Shown here piece by piece: positions 21,501 through 27,775 of a stretch of 64,000 bases of DNA. The translations under genes were made by a program, and so were the position numbers. This stretch comes from Andalucia godoyi (lineage: Eukaryota; Discoba; Jakobea; Jakobida; Andaluciidae): contig VRVR01000043.1 of the NCBI GenBank assembly GCA_009859145.1, positions 20,721 to 84,720 of the forward strand. The letters are read 5' to 3'. Each line of letters begins with the position of its first letter. Position 1 is the first letter of the stretch. Below the pieces are notes generated by a model. The model worked only from the letters and a program-made list of their open reading frames with translations, did no database searches and was not told where the DNA came from.

Positions 21501-23563
21501 AGTTGTGGACAATAGTATCCAGCCGGGCAAATGATGCCAATTGTAGTTGACGCCGCCGCGCAGTACCTGCCCGCAGGACAAGGTTGGCACGTCGCGATGG
21601 ATGTCGCTCCAATAGCATCCGAGTAGTAGCCAGCAGCGCAGGCTGTTCCAGCGCCAACTCCAGATCCACACCAGTATCCACGTGGGCACAGTTCGGAGGC
21701 ATCCAGTCGCCCCGAACCCGCAGGGCAAGCATATCCAGCAGGACACGTCAAACACGCTCCCGATGCTGTCGATCCGGTAGAGGGATTGTACGTTCCGGCA
21801 CCGCACAGTGTTGGAGATCCGAGCCCCGATGTGCAATACGCACCTTCCGGACAAATGTGCCCTGGTGGTGTTCCATTATCAGACAGAATGCCAGAAGGGC
21901 AGTAGTAGCCTGCGGTACACGCCGAGCAACTGGTGGACTTTGCAGGAGCAAACTGTCCAGCAGGACACAAGACAGGGCGGGCAGTGGTGGTGGCACAAGA
22001 ATGTCCGACCGGACAGTCCTGGCATATAACTTCTCCTTGAATGGACCATTCCCCAGAGCCGCAATTCACAGGTGTAGCCGCAGGGTCCAAGCAAGATTTC
22101 CCAGCAGGACAAACCAAGCAGGAAGTTTGTCCGGTTGCAGATTGATACGTACCAAGAGGGCACCGCAGCATAAGATCCGCATCTTTCTTTGGGCAATAAT
22201 ACCCAGCCAAACAGGTTGTACAGGCGGTGGCCATTCCAGTGGAATACGAACCCGCGCTGCAAGCTACGGGACTGATACTTGCAGTCGCGCATTGATATCC
22301 GGCGGGACACGGTGTGCACTGCACGGCACCTGCAAGAGAGTAGTACCCCGAAGCGCAGGGAGTAGCAGCGCCGGTTGGGCCCACCCTGGATGGGCAGTAA
22401 TTTCCTGCAGTACACGCCGTACAAGAGGTTGCGCCCGCGGAAGAATAGTATCCAGGAGGACACTCGTAACGTGCTGCTGCTGTGTACGGACTTGGGCAAG
22501 CCCAGCCAGCTTCGCACGTCGAGCAAGTCGTGCTGCCACCAGCAGAATACGTGCCGCTGGTGCACGCAGAGCCAGCGGAAGTGGTTGACGGGCAAGAGCT
22601 GCCGGCCGGACATGTGATGCAGGCCGTTGAGGATGCGAGTGAATAACTGCCCGCACGGCATGCATACTTGTCGGTGTCCCTGGTTGTCGGGCACGCATAC
22701 CCTGCTTCACATGCGGTACAAGCCGTAGACACAACTGCTGAATACTGGCCACTAGTGCAAGCAGAGGGGGCAGCGGTCTTCGAGGCACATCGAAATCCCG
22801 CGGGACACGGCAGACACATTTGGTATCCTAACAATGAATAATATCCATTTTGGCATGCAACTGGCGCGGCTGGGTTGGAACAATCGTTTCCTGCAGCGCA
22901 CGCTGTGCAGGACGACGCGCCGGCTGCAGCGTAGGTACCAGGAAGACAAGGAATGGGCAGGCTTGTCGCGGAGCAAATGTACCCCGCAGGACATGCGGTG
23001 CAGGATGTCTGGCCACCAACGGAATACTGGCCCGCAGAACACGCTGTCGGTGTAGACGAAGGTGTTGAGCAGTACTGGCCGGCCGGGCACCGCTTGCAAA
23101 TGCCGTCCCCGGCAGCTGCGTACCAACCGGACGCACATGCCTCAAGATACCGGCCATCCGGACACTGGTTACCCGCTGTGCACTGCTGACATGTCGTTTG
23201 TCCAGAAACTGCATAAGTTCCAAAGGCACAAATAATGGGCTCCGCAGACACCGTCGGGCAGCGGAACCCCGCGGGGCACGTGTTGCACACCAGTGCCCCA
23301 GGCATGGAGGAGTATTCCCCAGACCCACAAGCCAAGCACGCGGCAGACGACGTGGCGCCCGTTGCAGTGCGATATGTTCCAGCAGCACACAGTGTCGGTG
23401 GACTTGTTCCGCCAGTGCAGTACGACCCGCCCGGACACGTCACACAGCTGTTGTCGCAGTCCGAGAAGTACTGACCTGCTGGACAAGAAACACCAGCAGT
23501 CAGCGTCGCATGAAGAAAAAGTAGGGAAAGCAAAAGAACGACCACAGCAGAGCTTCTCTTCAT
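6557..23563 (-). CDS. Giant type I membrane protein: GCC2/GCC3 repeats, cupredoxin-like region, TM, repeated coiled-coil tail
   Basis: 5,668 aa in one uninterrupted exon from the ATG at 23563. Residues 1-23 form a signal peptide (MKRSSAVVVLLLSLLFLHA). Residues ~27-2950 are dozens of ~45-55-residue cysteine-rich units of the GCC2/GCC3 (ephrin-receptor-like) type, recognised by recurring CPAGYYC, CPAGTYS and PTPCPAG motifs. A membrane-proximal region (~3130-3230: LGDSLLWSIS, YGAFLELQSRM, FTTAGTYTFADAG) resembles a cupredoxin fold. A transmembrane helix lies at about 3262-3285 (WILIGVVLAGIVVIVGVTVA) and is followed by basic FYVRRSK. The ~2,380-residue cytoplasmic part has an acidic linker and then a highly charged coiled coil with ~100-130-residue repeats. 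Similar GCC2/GCC3 ectodomains occur in large protist surface proteins. A role in adhesion, sensing or linking membrane to cytoskeleton is inference. The repeats are well diverged, so it is not a recent expansion. Confidence 0.9.
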   Translation of the reverse strand: MKRSSAVVVLLLSLLFLHATLTAGVSCPAGQYFSDCDNSCVTCPGGSYCTGGTSPPTLCAAGTYRTATGATSSAACLACGSGEYSSMPGALVCNTCPAGFRCPTVSAEPIICAFGTYAVSGQTTCQQCTAGNQCPDGRYLEACASGWYAAAGDGICKRCPAGQYCSTPSSTPTACSAGQYSVGGQTSCTACPAGYICSATSLPIPCLPGTYAAAGASSCTACAAGNDCSNPAAPVACQNGYYSLLGYQMCLPCPAGFRCASKTAAPSACTSGQYSAVVSTACTACEAGYACPTTRDTDKYACRAGSYSLASSTACITCPAGSSCPSTTSAGSACTSGTYSAGGSTTCSTCEAGWACPSPYTAAARYECPPGYYSSAGATSCTACTAGNYCPSRVGPTGAATPCASGYYSLAGAVQCTPCPAGYQCATASISPVACSAGSYSTGMATACTTCLAGYYCPKKDADLMLRCPLGTYQSATGQTSCLVCPAGKSCLDPAATPVNCGSGEWSIQGEVICQDCPVGHSCATTTARPVLCPAGQFAPAKSTSCSACTAGYYCPSGILSDNGTPPGHICPEGAYCTSGLGSPTLCGAGTYNPSTGSTASGACLTCPAGYACPAGSGRLDASELCPRGYWCGSGVGAGTACAAGYYSDAIGATSIATCQPCPAGRYCAAASTTIGIICPAGYYCPQLSGTATACPAGKYGGSGVTGLTNLQACKDCPAGHYCLLAAQTPTPCTTGTYLNTGNATSSGSCISCPAGYSCPVTGLVSGREYNCKPGYYCPVGTVLANTNACPAGTWSDSQNLQKAQDCEVCFEGFYCPAASTSGDARDCPKGYYCPGAPQPYNGTRFWDGSSGTIQRSGTGAEYPCPAGTFSNSTNLKSVSQCISCTQGYACTTPALLAPNVVCSARYYCPQGSTSATQSSCPAGTYSSSTGLWRSDQCTMTPPGYYSGAAANAPTACLAGKYNPSNSSTSIAACLTCPAGYYCPTTATVTPIACGKGKFSSSGATYCSNCTVGSYCPDDATTSTNMYSLYLCEAGLWCPGNVSKIPERYTEPCPVTKYCTYATSNPVDCPAGTYSSSPGLKAASECVTCPPGRYCVAGSSAITGDCSAGYYCSAGSSTPTTSACPARYYRDLTKGETQSDCAMCPRGYYCGVATVNPTVCTRGYYCESGVQTPDPCPAGSFGNSTGLRSAAECTPCLPGMYCSLPGLTAPMGYCDAGFYCASGSNTSAPTALPMGGRCPAGGYCPVGSSSPASCLPGSFNNFTGARNTSDCSACLPGYYCSGSNNPQPTAKCSAGYYCTGSSTTPIQYSTPAGYYTIEGDAAPRPCAQGTYNAESRQGSCLPCDPGYYCPNTSMTTPTRCTIGSYCPSGSSFPTPCPVGTYRDVDNGRNYTDCFPCPPGQYCATSGLTAPIGSGDCAAGYYCPGGQSTPMPASYPCPAGYYCGNATISPTPCPFGTFRSSTGGQKLADCASCTPGKYCNGTGLSTPSANCSAGYYCSGGAASPTPTDGVNGNVCALGSYCSSGSSSSTPCPDGTFADVTGLSSCKTCGAGFYCSSGSLNGTVCPVGFYCPSGSGVTGVIAYTLFRCPTGSYSAVTGLSAQSQCTLCPGGVYCGSTGLSAIPSTQCNNGVYCTSGASAATGTVGVLGGTAGTCPVGNVCPTGSSVPTPCPSGTYNPTTGRWLSSTHCLLCTGGSYCASAGASAVTGSCSAGYYCPSGSNNTESTPSSYRCPVGSYCPAGSSGPLLCTAGSYQDQQQQASCKACPAGYYCVAGTSTPQDCPAGYYCPQNTSSSMQYPCPQGTYSNTINLVSSSQCTNCTSGSYCPNTGQTSVSQTCAGGYVCYGKASVSNPNDGVTGIRCPVGYYCPAGTTVAIQCSAGMYCDVTGLSSPVANCDAGYFCGNGSSSRQQNACPVGHYCPSGTVNPLQCPPGTFSSTLYGQNRSVCLNCTAGMYCEVYGLSAPSGQCQSGFYCPAGSILSNTSLCTSGHRCPAGSGAPVPCSSGTYQPSAGQSVCLQCTASQFCDSADGCAGPGITNSRPCPAGYYCPAGTGAATTFPCPVGTFSNLTGLVNVTDCTSCTAGSYCGSTALTTPSGFCQAGYYCPTGSSSTTQIVCPTGHYCLAGSVTPAPCSIGTYNTLTASTTSGACLACIAGSFCNTSGLSVSSSGICSAGFACFAGASVPTPTDGTTGSECPVGKYCVAGSSSFQVCGPGSYNPYVRQSYCLPCPPGRLCDVAGMSSTLPCSLGSYCPGNTTVSVPCPIGTYGNTTNLFSVSQCTPCPSGTFCNGTGLSAPIGLCPPGYFCQPGTSDVTDSCPAGFYCPLGTAAPIKCPAGTFSNVTGLAASTDCTTCGNGYVCTTAGLTTPDQSCLAGYYCPPGSTNNATVLCPTGSFCPFRSDWPRSCPPAYFQDSTGQTSCLPCPAGRYCLANTTTPYVCPVRFYCPALTVDPVVCPNSTYSNVSGLQSASECAACIAGKYCTGGMIQGDCAAGRICYKSSDTPLPSFGDSRGDLCPLGHYCLAGTVTPTACTNDTVNSNLGGSVPADCVPCPAGFTCVPGNPVPTPCVPGYYCEINKSPVPCPPKTFNARNSATDASYCLPCPDSYYCPVSGISVYQVYPCPPGSYCFNATTTPEPCPAGTYRPIGLGGNPKNDCLVCPQGQYCPNAGMVSPLNCPAKYYCPSGSSSPQTCLAGGYCPANSGSSVMCPAGYFCPNGTDNPTLCPAGYYCPNGTNSIILCGAGFYCPNGTGPLPITCPAGSYCSQGVFLPTACPLGSYCPAGSSAPTLCPLGYFGTAGVSFRGTSAASCTICPPGTYGAKSDRTECLVCPAGYICLGGTTSAAPTDEILQKGRQCRTGTYCPAGSSSETYCPAGTFNPTAGSSSADACLSCAANSYTPKVGMSACLPCGASASSIVGSSTCVCVGQNRIFLPTTGSCLCKPYHVFYDGNLKERDEDSTLDCVPRVYEDCNKYESSRDAVDGSCKSSGSDCSYCPTKSGKFDRSLGMCACDGTTEADDVCDSVCRASQPTVTYDSTNNQFTLKMSNGTQVTYSASHMPGKISCPHSVSSGKTCTVRTLQSLSTGTRGVLAPSLTYLDAALGAPLTSLSTSSVSLQSAFASSNLSTTAFSGRNGLITTAASSVPQTGLDSPIMCLELGDSLLWSISSSTNYPVYLPDSLLNTVSNFDYGAFLELQSRMRSGSSTVSSFSFTFTTAGTYTFADAGDTSKLTLVVVMSSTQSCPSTSSNVMAMTPTNAVLYGVTRNDDVSTPPDWILIGVVLAGIVVIVGVTVAACFYVRRSKAADSEYKRLGEDLVVPQSIGSTKTLVADEEGGDSREVQLLEDFNVKTFYDKLEDSTIHMMSQIANSNLQGLQMYRGILDETEKIKNLLANQLHAKDDPSVSVSGTPRPGQEGKAVQLELPKAFTDSMTLFLKTQLEDMGITPLSVHELQRDSKKRRRSTATGLAVPLGKKKAARRSSKEASGGDSDDEATVEERDADSDEMEFFSGEEFGASGSLTARRKNRPSSGAGQRPSSGHRRKGSMRRLSDGAMSESPRSAKTNAKWGMGTSLSMSLYDEEDVAFEEVDENDVDMDTVLGEYYETDFADWLSESAPPEKERQVMDLERRLVQRQRRLEKRHIAERADLEAQIDYEEREAGNALSRQIDAQRQTIVSHLEEEMEMLKSRLDAKNAPESQRKAEMERLASQHAQILEQLEEDSRNSRVELSSRFSARRDERFAALQKQHASEIDLERAGATTERDELSKFLMSAASSEIEKQRWDDQRRTLEQRIAGRKARRDRELDEEVRRVDEEASVEEQAAISFVEVQLERMSDAQVHALESLRASDLQSARSEIERRRIMDDYAREFEELEAALEYERERQLQNARDRIESERRKKDSHIRRRHAEKVEADLVEDRKELDDLVHSSMGAVQRLLNSDSADVLASRLDDEEKRLLTKSAERIDAQQAERAAKLQSDLDQKLATLEQQFAQKSRSKSVDLSALEAEKEAEKRRLLDEFESESKSLEDSAASERARQKERIERKMAQQRAKVAVRRKKELEEQEASLAAARTAAAAAAAAKFASQTGGAGAAPVVSSVDMNTGFVADAEIQRLVEQLEADSGLSSDSRSVESSYVPVFDSHSSSATASNAQNSVVMEVDADLDTWHDRESDAIDEAISSLRKVEVERIKAHYGSLLSRVDDEDEKRRLMDLFTAELEALGDSLDRERRRQRALLTERVQNRRALALASQVGGQEAVDVLEAAKLLRDMDDNMAAAQQQGESQLADYLHKLRDKEIAKKKKKRDDALAKLASQHLGPDQTASAREAILAQYDAELGALEASLDSERVRQRSKLSEKLAQRRSQLVAKHSGKSNLLKDWMDASEESAEADKAAEQRSLLDIEAEVGSERARRLRVLSQNRDVLLRNADSEKEVRSILEDYERSVADLAEECDKERAAQLARMHQLLAAKRGARMAHESRLKCSANSSDPTSLSEGDRELLSELSIDEMQAAESVESGIEKIRTSKLADLRKKRDQSMESAYSSAERDRILKEFDSAVAKLDDEIHRERDRQLAEAVKRRQKKAATLQKRAGHVSVSHDPLDSEEVALRSEIQKALDHQKDETLRSLKLHRDAELSQAALSTNLDEQQRIMAQFDLECASLENNLDSERARQFAQLAQTMATRKLRAAKSAALVSSLRKDDLSDADNVLAQIEALERDDQRMAEQVIGASLRAEETAGIATIQAQLEVDRRAKLQHAQSKMQESLAGADSEAEKRRIMDEYVRAVAALDDQLDVEKARQEAKLAERLARKKAELRDRQEKARFSMMNAVVNGSVTRELSVAMDSQIGAARTAMEKKVATVSSADEKERIMREYEDTVASLESELDLEREKQMLKMKEKLSKRAAQVQNTPSKKKDAGKESNVLAALAAREEEQAALLRLEKHKSAEIARQKEVLDSQLRDAANEDEKARLLSEHSANVNRLEEQLDLERQKQKDAISLRLNAKKKASEGKSKQQQALADEEFKKLEIELKRKSEESLESQKRTELAKARREMEQQLTAETSDAEKHRIMKAYEEEAKRLESSLDEEKDRQRTVISEKMSARKARADAKKRATEEAERHRLAKDKEEEEALEKARREKESRDAAAREERKKLAQAKRDAISAATVADPELVKAQQAELATMMAEHEAEAARVASSIGAEEDRQKADLQKKLEEKKKKKQEMLQKKHAAETSLALEKQALMDAIAAGKIPEDKAREVIRAMLARRHAREMEDLASEQDAQIQSRLNEIAKLHDDAQVRSEKQAAARQWLEMQHAEERLALRQRHSKEITDAVSMVRDPLAQMEEQFLQQQEHQRKVKEAEAAKRASEIEILQKSLERERDEMRLAAAAERQRIENEQKETMQREMAALDAELDAERARMEKGIEDERRRRQLAMEQLRLQKEKEKAEELALQGELQEQQRKELLENHAKEINTLVSALDVERAKQEDALRKKLSEKQDRKRTKRQKEMDEKVAMEKALEREREASRRRLEHEAEKEWHSKLQKQQSTVMLAVSKLKRTVAAKPADAASSGTVRSDAGDARPSLLQRSLSNKQLLPRSAVTSTVLMSPPQSMDTVTKFFQLPPEEQLFDLLRRSPLFVKLCAVDEKLSSLSAEWQKTRETELKGASDVDLVIHEIRERLAAIVPPPSA

Positions 23564-24699
23564 TGCTTCAACTCAATTGCTCTCCACAAGAAGGAAAAAA
23601 GGGATGCAGGAAAAAGAAACAGAAAAATAAAAATAAAAAAGTGAACTCTTGATAAATAATATTTTCTGGACGGACTCACCGGAATGGTCCGATGTTGCGT
23701 ACCTTAAACGATGATATTTCGCGCGTCTCGTTATTGCTGTGTATGTGATGGCGATGAAGAAATGTAAAAATGCACCTTGTGGTTGGAGACGATTATTGAA
23801 TTGGGTGGTAAAGACGGAAAAAATGCGAGAACGAAACGGACTGGAGACGGAGAAGGAACGGTGAAGTGGTGATCTCGGGTTTTCATGACGAAACGAAAGA
23901 GGATTCTTGTCCAACACGGAGCATCGGATGTTGTCAAACCGTCTATAACAGGAAAATGGCCGCACAACAAAACCTACAATTGTCAAAGCAGACTGGATTG
24001 GGAAATCAAAAGGCTTGGGAGGACGAAAGAGCGGATGGCTGTTTTTACAGTCGGCGCTAATTTTTCTTTTTTTATTATTACTGTTGTTATTATTTTAAAA
24101 TCATTCTTCTTTTTTTTCCCTTTTCGAACAGCTAGATTCCAGCGTAGGCGAGGGCGCTCTTATCATCCAAGGATGCGACAAGACAGACGACACATTAGGA
24201 GCAGGAAACAGAATCCGTGTTTCCTTTTGCATTCTCCACGGAGACGCTCATAGCAAAGAAAAGGAATTGGGTGGGTGGGAGGAGACTTTAATTAATTGTG
24301 GCGGAAACGGAAAATCCCCGTGAGCGCAGAAAGAAAAAGATGTTCGCGGGACGTGTATTCACTGGAACAAATGTATTTTTTGCTCCTCTGTGCGTCTCGT
24401 AACGGATAAAATAGAGAATGGGTAACCGTAGTAGGTGGAGTGCTGCTAGTGTGGGTGCATAGCACCGTCATATGCAGGCGCAGGGATCGTTTCACTTGTC
24501 GCCAAAGTGGAAGTTCAATGTGTCGGCTAGTAGACATTGACTACCGGTGAAAAAAAAGGGAACGATGTCCGGGTGTCTGGACAACAAGCAAAAACACGAA
24601 GTCTAAAATAGTGTTAAAAAAAAGAAGGTAGCAATTCGTCGTGTGTCAGCCCAGTAACTGAAGAGCAGCAGCACTGGGCAATTGTGGCTTGTAATTACG
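23564..24699. other. Intergenic region, no confident gene
   Basis: About 1.1 kb between the giant gene's start and a small + strand gene. It should hold the promoter of the giant gene. There are T-rich tracts at 24061-24120 and short open frames on both strands, such as an ATG-initiated 81-codon frame at 24292-24537 on the minus strand. None resembles a known protein. No tRNA-like or other RNA structure was recognised. Confidence 0.4.
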
Positions 24700-25014
24700 A
24701 TGGACAAAATCAAAAAGCAGCTTATCAACAAGGCGATTGCAGACTATGCTGCGAAAATGCCTGCGAAAGGCGTCGCGGGAATGGCAGTGCACACGGCAGC
24801 CTCTATGCTTGGCAGTGCCAAGAGCGGAACAAGCAGTGCGATTGGAAAAGTCGAAGGCGCCGTTGGCTCGTCGAATCCGCTGAAGGGAGCCTCGATGCCC
24901 AAAGGCCTGACACCGCAGGCCTGTGAGCAAGCGGCTATGAAGGTTTTTGGAAACAGCTCGATTGCTCGAGAGGCAGGCCGTAGAGCGTTTGGCTTGATCC
25001 GGCGTGTTCAATAA
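24700..25014 (+). CDS. Small alanine/glycine-rich hypothetical protein
   Basis: 104 aa from the ATG at 24700 (MDKIKKQLINKAIADYAAKM). The N-terminus is a basic amphipathic helix, followed by a Gly/Ala/Ser-rich middle (GVAGMAVHTAASMLGSAKSG) and a helical C-terminus ending in GRRAFGLIRRVQ. There is no convincing transmembrane helix and no recognised domain. It is supported by clean coding character, a proper ATG and placement between genes; it converges with the next gene, 51 bp between stops. The function is unknown. Confidence 0.55.
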   Translation: MDKIKKQLINKAIADYAAKMPAKGVAGMAVHTAASMLGSAKSGTSSAIGKVEGAVGSSNPLKGASMPKGLTPQACEQAAMKVFGNSSIAREAGRRAFGLIRRVQ

Positions 25015-25065
25015 TCATGATAAACAAGAAAACACTATACTACACCAAAACTGTATGCTGTACAA

Positions 25066-26064
25066 TTATGCTACCTTCTTCATCTTCACTTCTCCGTAAA
25101 ACCGGCCTATACGACCCGCTGATTTTCGTTCCTCCTTCTTCTCCAAGTCCTTCTGTATGTTGTGAAGCACATTCTCAGGCACCAAATACCGCGAATTCTT
25201 TTGCTCAAAGCGGGACAGCTTGCACCTTTCCTGGACCTTTCGAAGCACAAGGACATTCGGGTTCCGAAGCGAAAACTTCTTACCGCGCACGGAATGTGCA
25301 AACGAGTGCTGAACATTGTCCTCATCCTTGCCGTCGCCCTCCCCGTTGTCGTCGCCGTCGCTCTCACCATTGTCATGGCGATAGTTGACTAACGGCGGAG
25401 CTCTCGCCGACTGAGCGCCATGCGGCACTGAAGGTGCTGGAGACAGGTTCCTGCCCGTCGAAGCACCGCCATTGCTGGCGGTACTGGAGCTGCAATTACC
25501 GCCTGTGTTATTGTTGCGCACCTTGCTAAAATCCAAAGCCACGACTTTCAGAGCCCTTGCATTGAGCTGTCTTCCTCGTTCGCGTTCCTGCTCCGTCTCG
25601 CGCTCCAACTGCGCAGACGCTTCCACAGCCTCGGAAGCCTCCTTGACCATACAAGAGTAATCAACTTTCCCTTCCGACCCATACAACAGCCAGCGCCCAT
25701 GTCGTGCCACCACCGGTCCTGTGTCGCCGCTGCCATTGTCATCTCCTGCATCGCCAAATCCAGAGAGATTCCTTCTCACACTCGGCGGCGGGGGATAGTA
25801 CCGCACAAACGTATTTGTGAAAACCTGCCGCGCATTCGGCTCTAGAAGATTTGGTGGGCTGCTCGATCCGGGAGGACTCAGCAGTCGACGATCCGTCGGA
25901 AACACTCGTGCTTCCACCGGCGACAGTTGCCGCGGTGTGCGTTCGACGACAGGATCCGGAACCTTTGCAGCCACAGAATCCTTCACAATGGGCTTCAATG
26001 ACCGTGGAACCCAGTTTCGCATCTTTTCAAAACTTTCCAGCTCTTTCCTCTCTGCACTAATCAT
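25066..26064 (-). CDS. Hypothetical basic, partly disordered protein
   Basis: 332 aa from the ATG at 26064. The N-terminal ~60 residues (KMRNWVPRSLKPIVKD) are basic. A proline-rich section with FVRYYPPPPSVRRNLSGFG follows, then a short charged helix (VEASAQLERETEQERERGRQ), an Asn/Ser-rich and Asp/Gly-rich linker, and a conserved-looking C-terminal block (KKFSLRNPNVLVLRKVQERC, SRFEQKNSRYLVPENVLHNI) ending in Lys/Arg. I do not recognise the family. The basic ends and acidic linker would suit a nuclear or cytoskeletal accessory protein, but that is speculation. Confidence 0.6.
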   Translation of the reverse strand: MISAERKELESFEKMRNWVPRSLKPIVKDSVAAKVPDPVVERTPRQLSPVEARVFPTDRRLLSPPGSSSPPNLLEPNARQVFTNTFVRYYPPPPSVRRNLSGFGDAGDDNGSGDTGPVVARHGRWLLYGSEGKVDYSCMVKEASEAVEASAQLERETEQERERGRQLNARALKVVALDFSKVRNNNTGGNCSSSTASNGGASTGRNLSPAPSVPHGAQSARAPPLVNYRHDNGESDGDDNGEGDGKDEDNVQHSFAHSVRGKKFSLRNPNVLVLRKVQERCKLSRFEQKNSRYLVPENVLHNIQKDLEKKEERKSAGRIGRFYGEVKMKKVA

Positions 26065-26708
26065 TCAGCATACATGTCCAGTATCCAAGGAAACCCTCCA
26101 AACACATCAGCAAACAGCAATGCACCTGTCGTAGAAAAAAACACCCCCCAAGTGAATTTTAATTTTAAAAAACAATCGTACGCATACTCTTTGAGGATCC
26201 GAGAATGGACCATTCTCGTTTGGACACTGAGCTTTGATGCTTGTTCTTGCCGTTTGAGAAATGACGACGACATTCGCTACGTCCCTGGCTCTTTCCAAGC
26301 CGCGTTCGCAAACCGTATCGCAAACCGCAGTCCCCTGTTCCTGAAGCGGAAAACCCCAGACCTTTTTTGCCTTTTGCCTTTTGTCTTTTCGTCTTTTCGT
26401 CTTTTCGTCTCTTTAGAAACTGTTTTGACTATTTTTTTGTTGGGGGTTTTCCCCCTTCCTCCGCAGTCTCACGCCTTGATGCTGCTGGGTCATCATGCAA
26501 AAACCGTGATATCGTCGCTGATTACTGTTGTTGTTGAACCGAACCATTTTTTCTAATTTGTTTTCAATTCTTTCATGTTTTGGAATCTCTGTTTCGTTTT
26601 CTTCTGTCTATTTCTTCTTCTTCTTTCTTCGTTTATTTCTTCTTTTGGTTTGTTTGCTTGAGATTAAAAAAACTTCTTCTTCCGTGTTTGAAAACGACGG
26701 TGCGAAAA
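26065..26708. other. Divergent intergenic region with pyrimidine-rich leader
   Basis: 644 bp between divergent genes. The part nearest the + strand gene (26520-26665) is dominated by TTC/TTT-rich sequence on the coding strand, and 26380-26410 has a short repeated GTCTTTTC unit. No other coding region or RNA gene is apparent. Confidence 0.4.
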
Positions 26709-27578
26709 ATGCTTCGTTCTAAGCGTTCGGCTGCAGAGGACGCGGCGTTGAGTTCGAGTTCCGGTCTTGGCTTTGCAACGACGAATAGCAATGGCAATCA
26801 TAGTAGCAGCAGCAGCAGCAACGGAATGAGTGCTGGCGCGAGTCCCTCTCGGACGTTTGTGATTTCTGCTGCAATTCCTGTGTTGTGGTATGGAGTGTGC
26901 GGGGTGCTTCTTTTCTGCGGGGTTGTGGCGATTGCGTCGTATTCGTTCTACTATGAAGTTGTGAAGAACTCGCTGTTTCAGTACCCGGATGAGTGGTGGC
27001 CGTCCGTGAGCGCATGTCTGGGAGACTACATGGAGACACACTGGTTCAGCCAGTACTTTCTGGCCTTTGCTGTGGGACCGCGGATCTGCTTCCAGGCGCT
27101 GACGATGGTGTATGTGGCTGTGTGCTACGGACGAAATCCAGCCACCGCAAACCGGTTTTATTCGGCTCTCAACCTGTTTTGCTATGTCTTGGAGGTCGCT
27201 CGCATGCTGCTCATCTGCACGTTTGTGGTGATTACGTCGTCGGAGTGGCATGCACGACATGACATGGCCGCACAAACACACATTGCTCTCACGATCATTT
27301 ACCTCCCGCTCTCCACATTTCGATTCTCAAAGGTCGACCGCGGGACAAAAATCCTCGGATTGACGGCAACGAAGGCCCGCACGCTGTGGACGGCGGTGTG
27401 GTTTGCAAACTCGATGATGCTCGGTTACTTTTTCGTGCAGCACAAGACACATGCCGTACCGGGCGCTTACTCAATTTTTGCAATCCATGAACTCCTCTTG
27501 ATCCTGTTCGACATTGTGTACGACATGTTTGTCATTTGGGACTTCAAGCACACCAGGCTTTCGTTTTCTGTCTTGTAA
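26709..27578 (+). CDS. PGAP2/Frag1/DRAM/Sfk1-like multi-pass membrane protein
   Basis: 289 aa from the ATG at 26709. A Ser/Asn-rich cytoplasmic N-terminus of ~45 residues precedes about six hydrophobic helices. After the first (PVLWYGVCGVLLFCGVVAIA) comes EWWPSVSACLGDYMETHWFS, which fits the luminal 'P-S-(V/I)-S-A' signature of the Frag1/DRAM/Sfk1 superfamily, which includes PGAP2 and the Cwh43 N-terminal domain. Family members act in GPI-anchor remodelling in the Golgi/ER or in autophagy and lysosome biology. The assignment to PGAP2 itself rather than a relative is uncertain. The coding region ends 198 bp before the converging coiled-coil gene. Confidence 0.7.
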   Translation: MLRSKRSAAEDAALSSSSGLGFATTNSNGNHSSSSSSNGMSAGASPSRTFVISAAIPVLWYGVCGVLLFCGVVAIASYSFYYEVVKNSLFQYPDEWWPSVSACLGDYMETHWFSQYFLAFAVGPRICFQALTMVYVAVCYGRNPATANRFYSALNLFCYVLEVARMLLICTFVVITSSEWHARHDMAAQTHIALTIIYLPLSTFRFSKVDRGTKILGLTATKARTLWTAVWFANSMMLGYFFVQHKTHAVPGAYSIFAIHELLLILFDIVYDMFVIWDFKHTRLSFSVL

Positions 27579-27705
27579 ACCGCGCCATTCTCTGTCACCG
27601 AAAAGAGGGCATCACAGGGGAGAACTATACAAAAAACTGGAGAACTCGCGCCTGCACAAAAAAGGAGGTGCAACCACTGGCAACAAAAAGGAATGAAGAC
27701 GGGAA

Positions 27706-27717
27706 AATAAAAATAAA
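27706..27717 (+). terminator. Two AATAAA polyadenylation-like signals
   Basis: AATAAA occurs at 27706-27711 and again at 27712-27717, about 130 bp after the stop of the PGAP2-like gene and before the 3' end of the opposite-strand gene. The match to the canonical eukaryotic signal is exact; its use here is inferred. Confidence 0.4.
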
Positions 27718-27775
27718 TTGTTATGTACTGTACAGCAAAATCTGGCCGCACCAGTGACCAGACAGGCAGTCTCCG

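Noticed and set aside
23944-24320. Possible two-exon small gene on the + strand (ATG at 23956, acceptor near 24132)
   Set aside because: The only donor that keeps both frames is GTCGGC, unlike the GTATGT donor seen at 62209, and the product matches nothing known.
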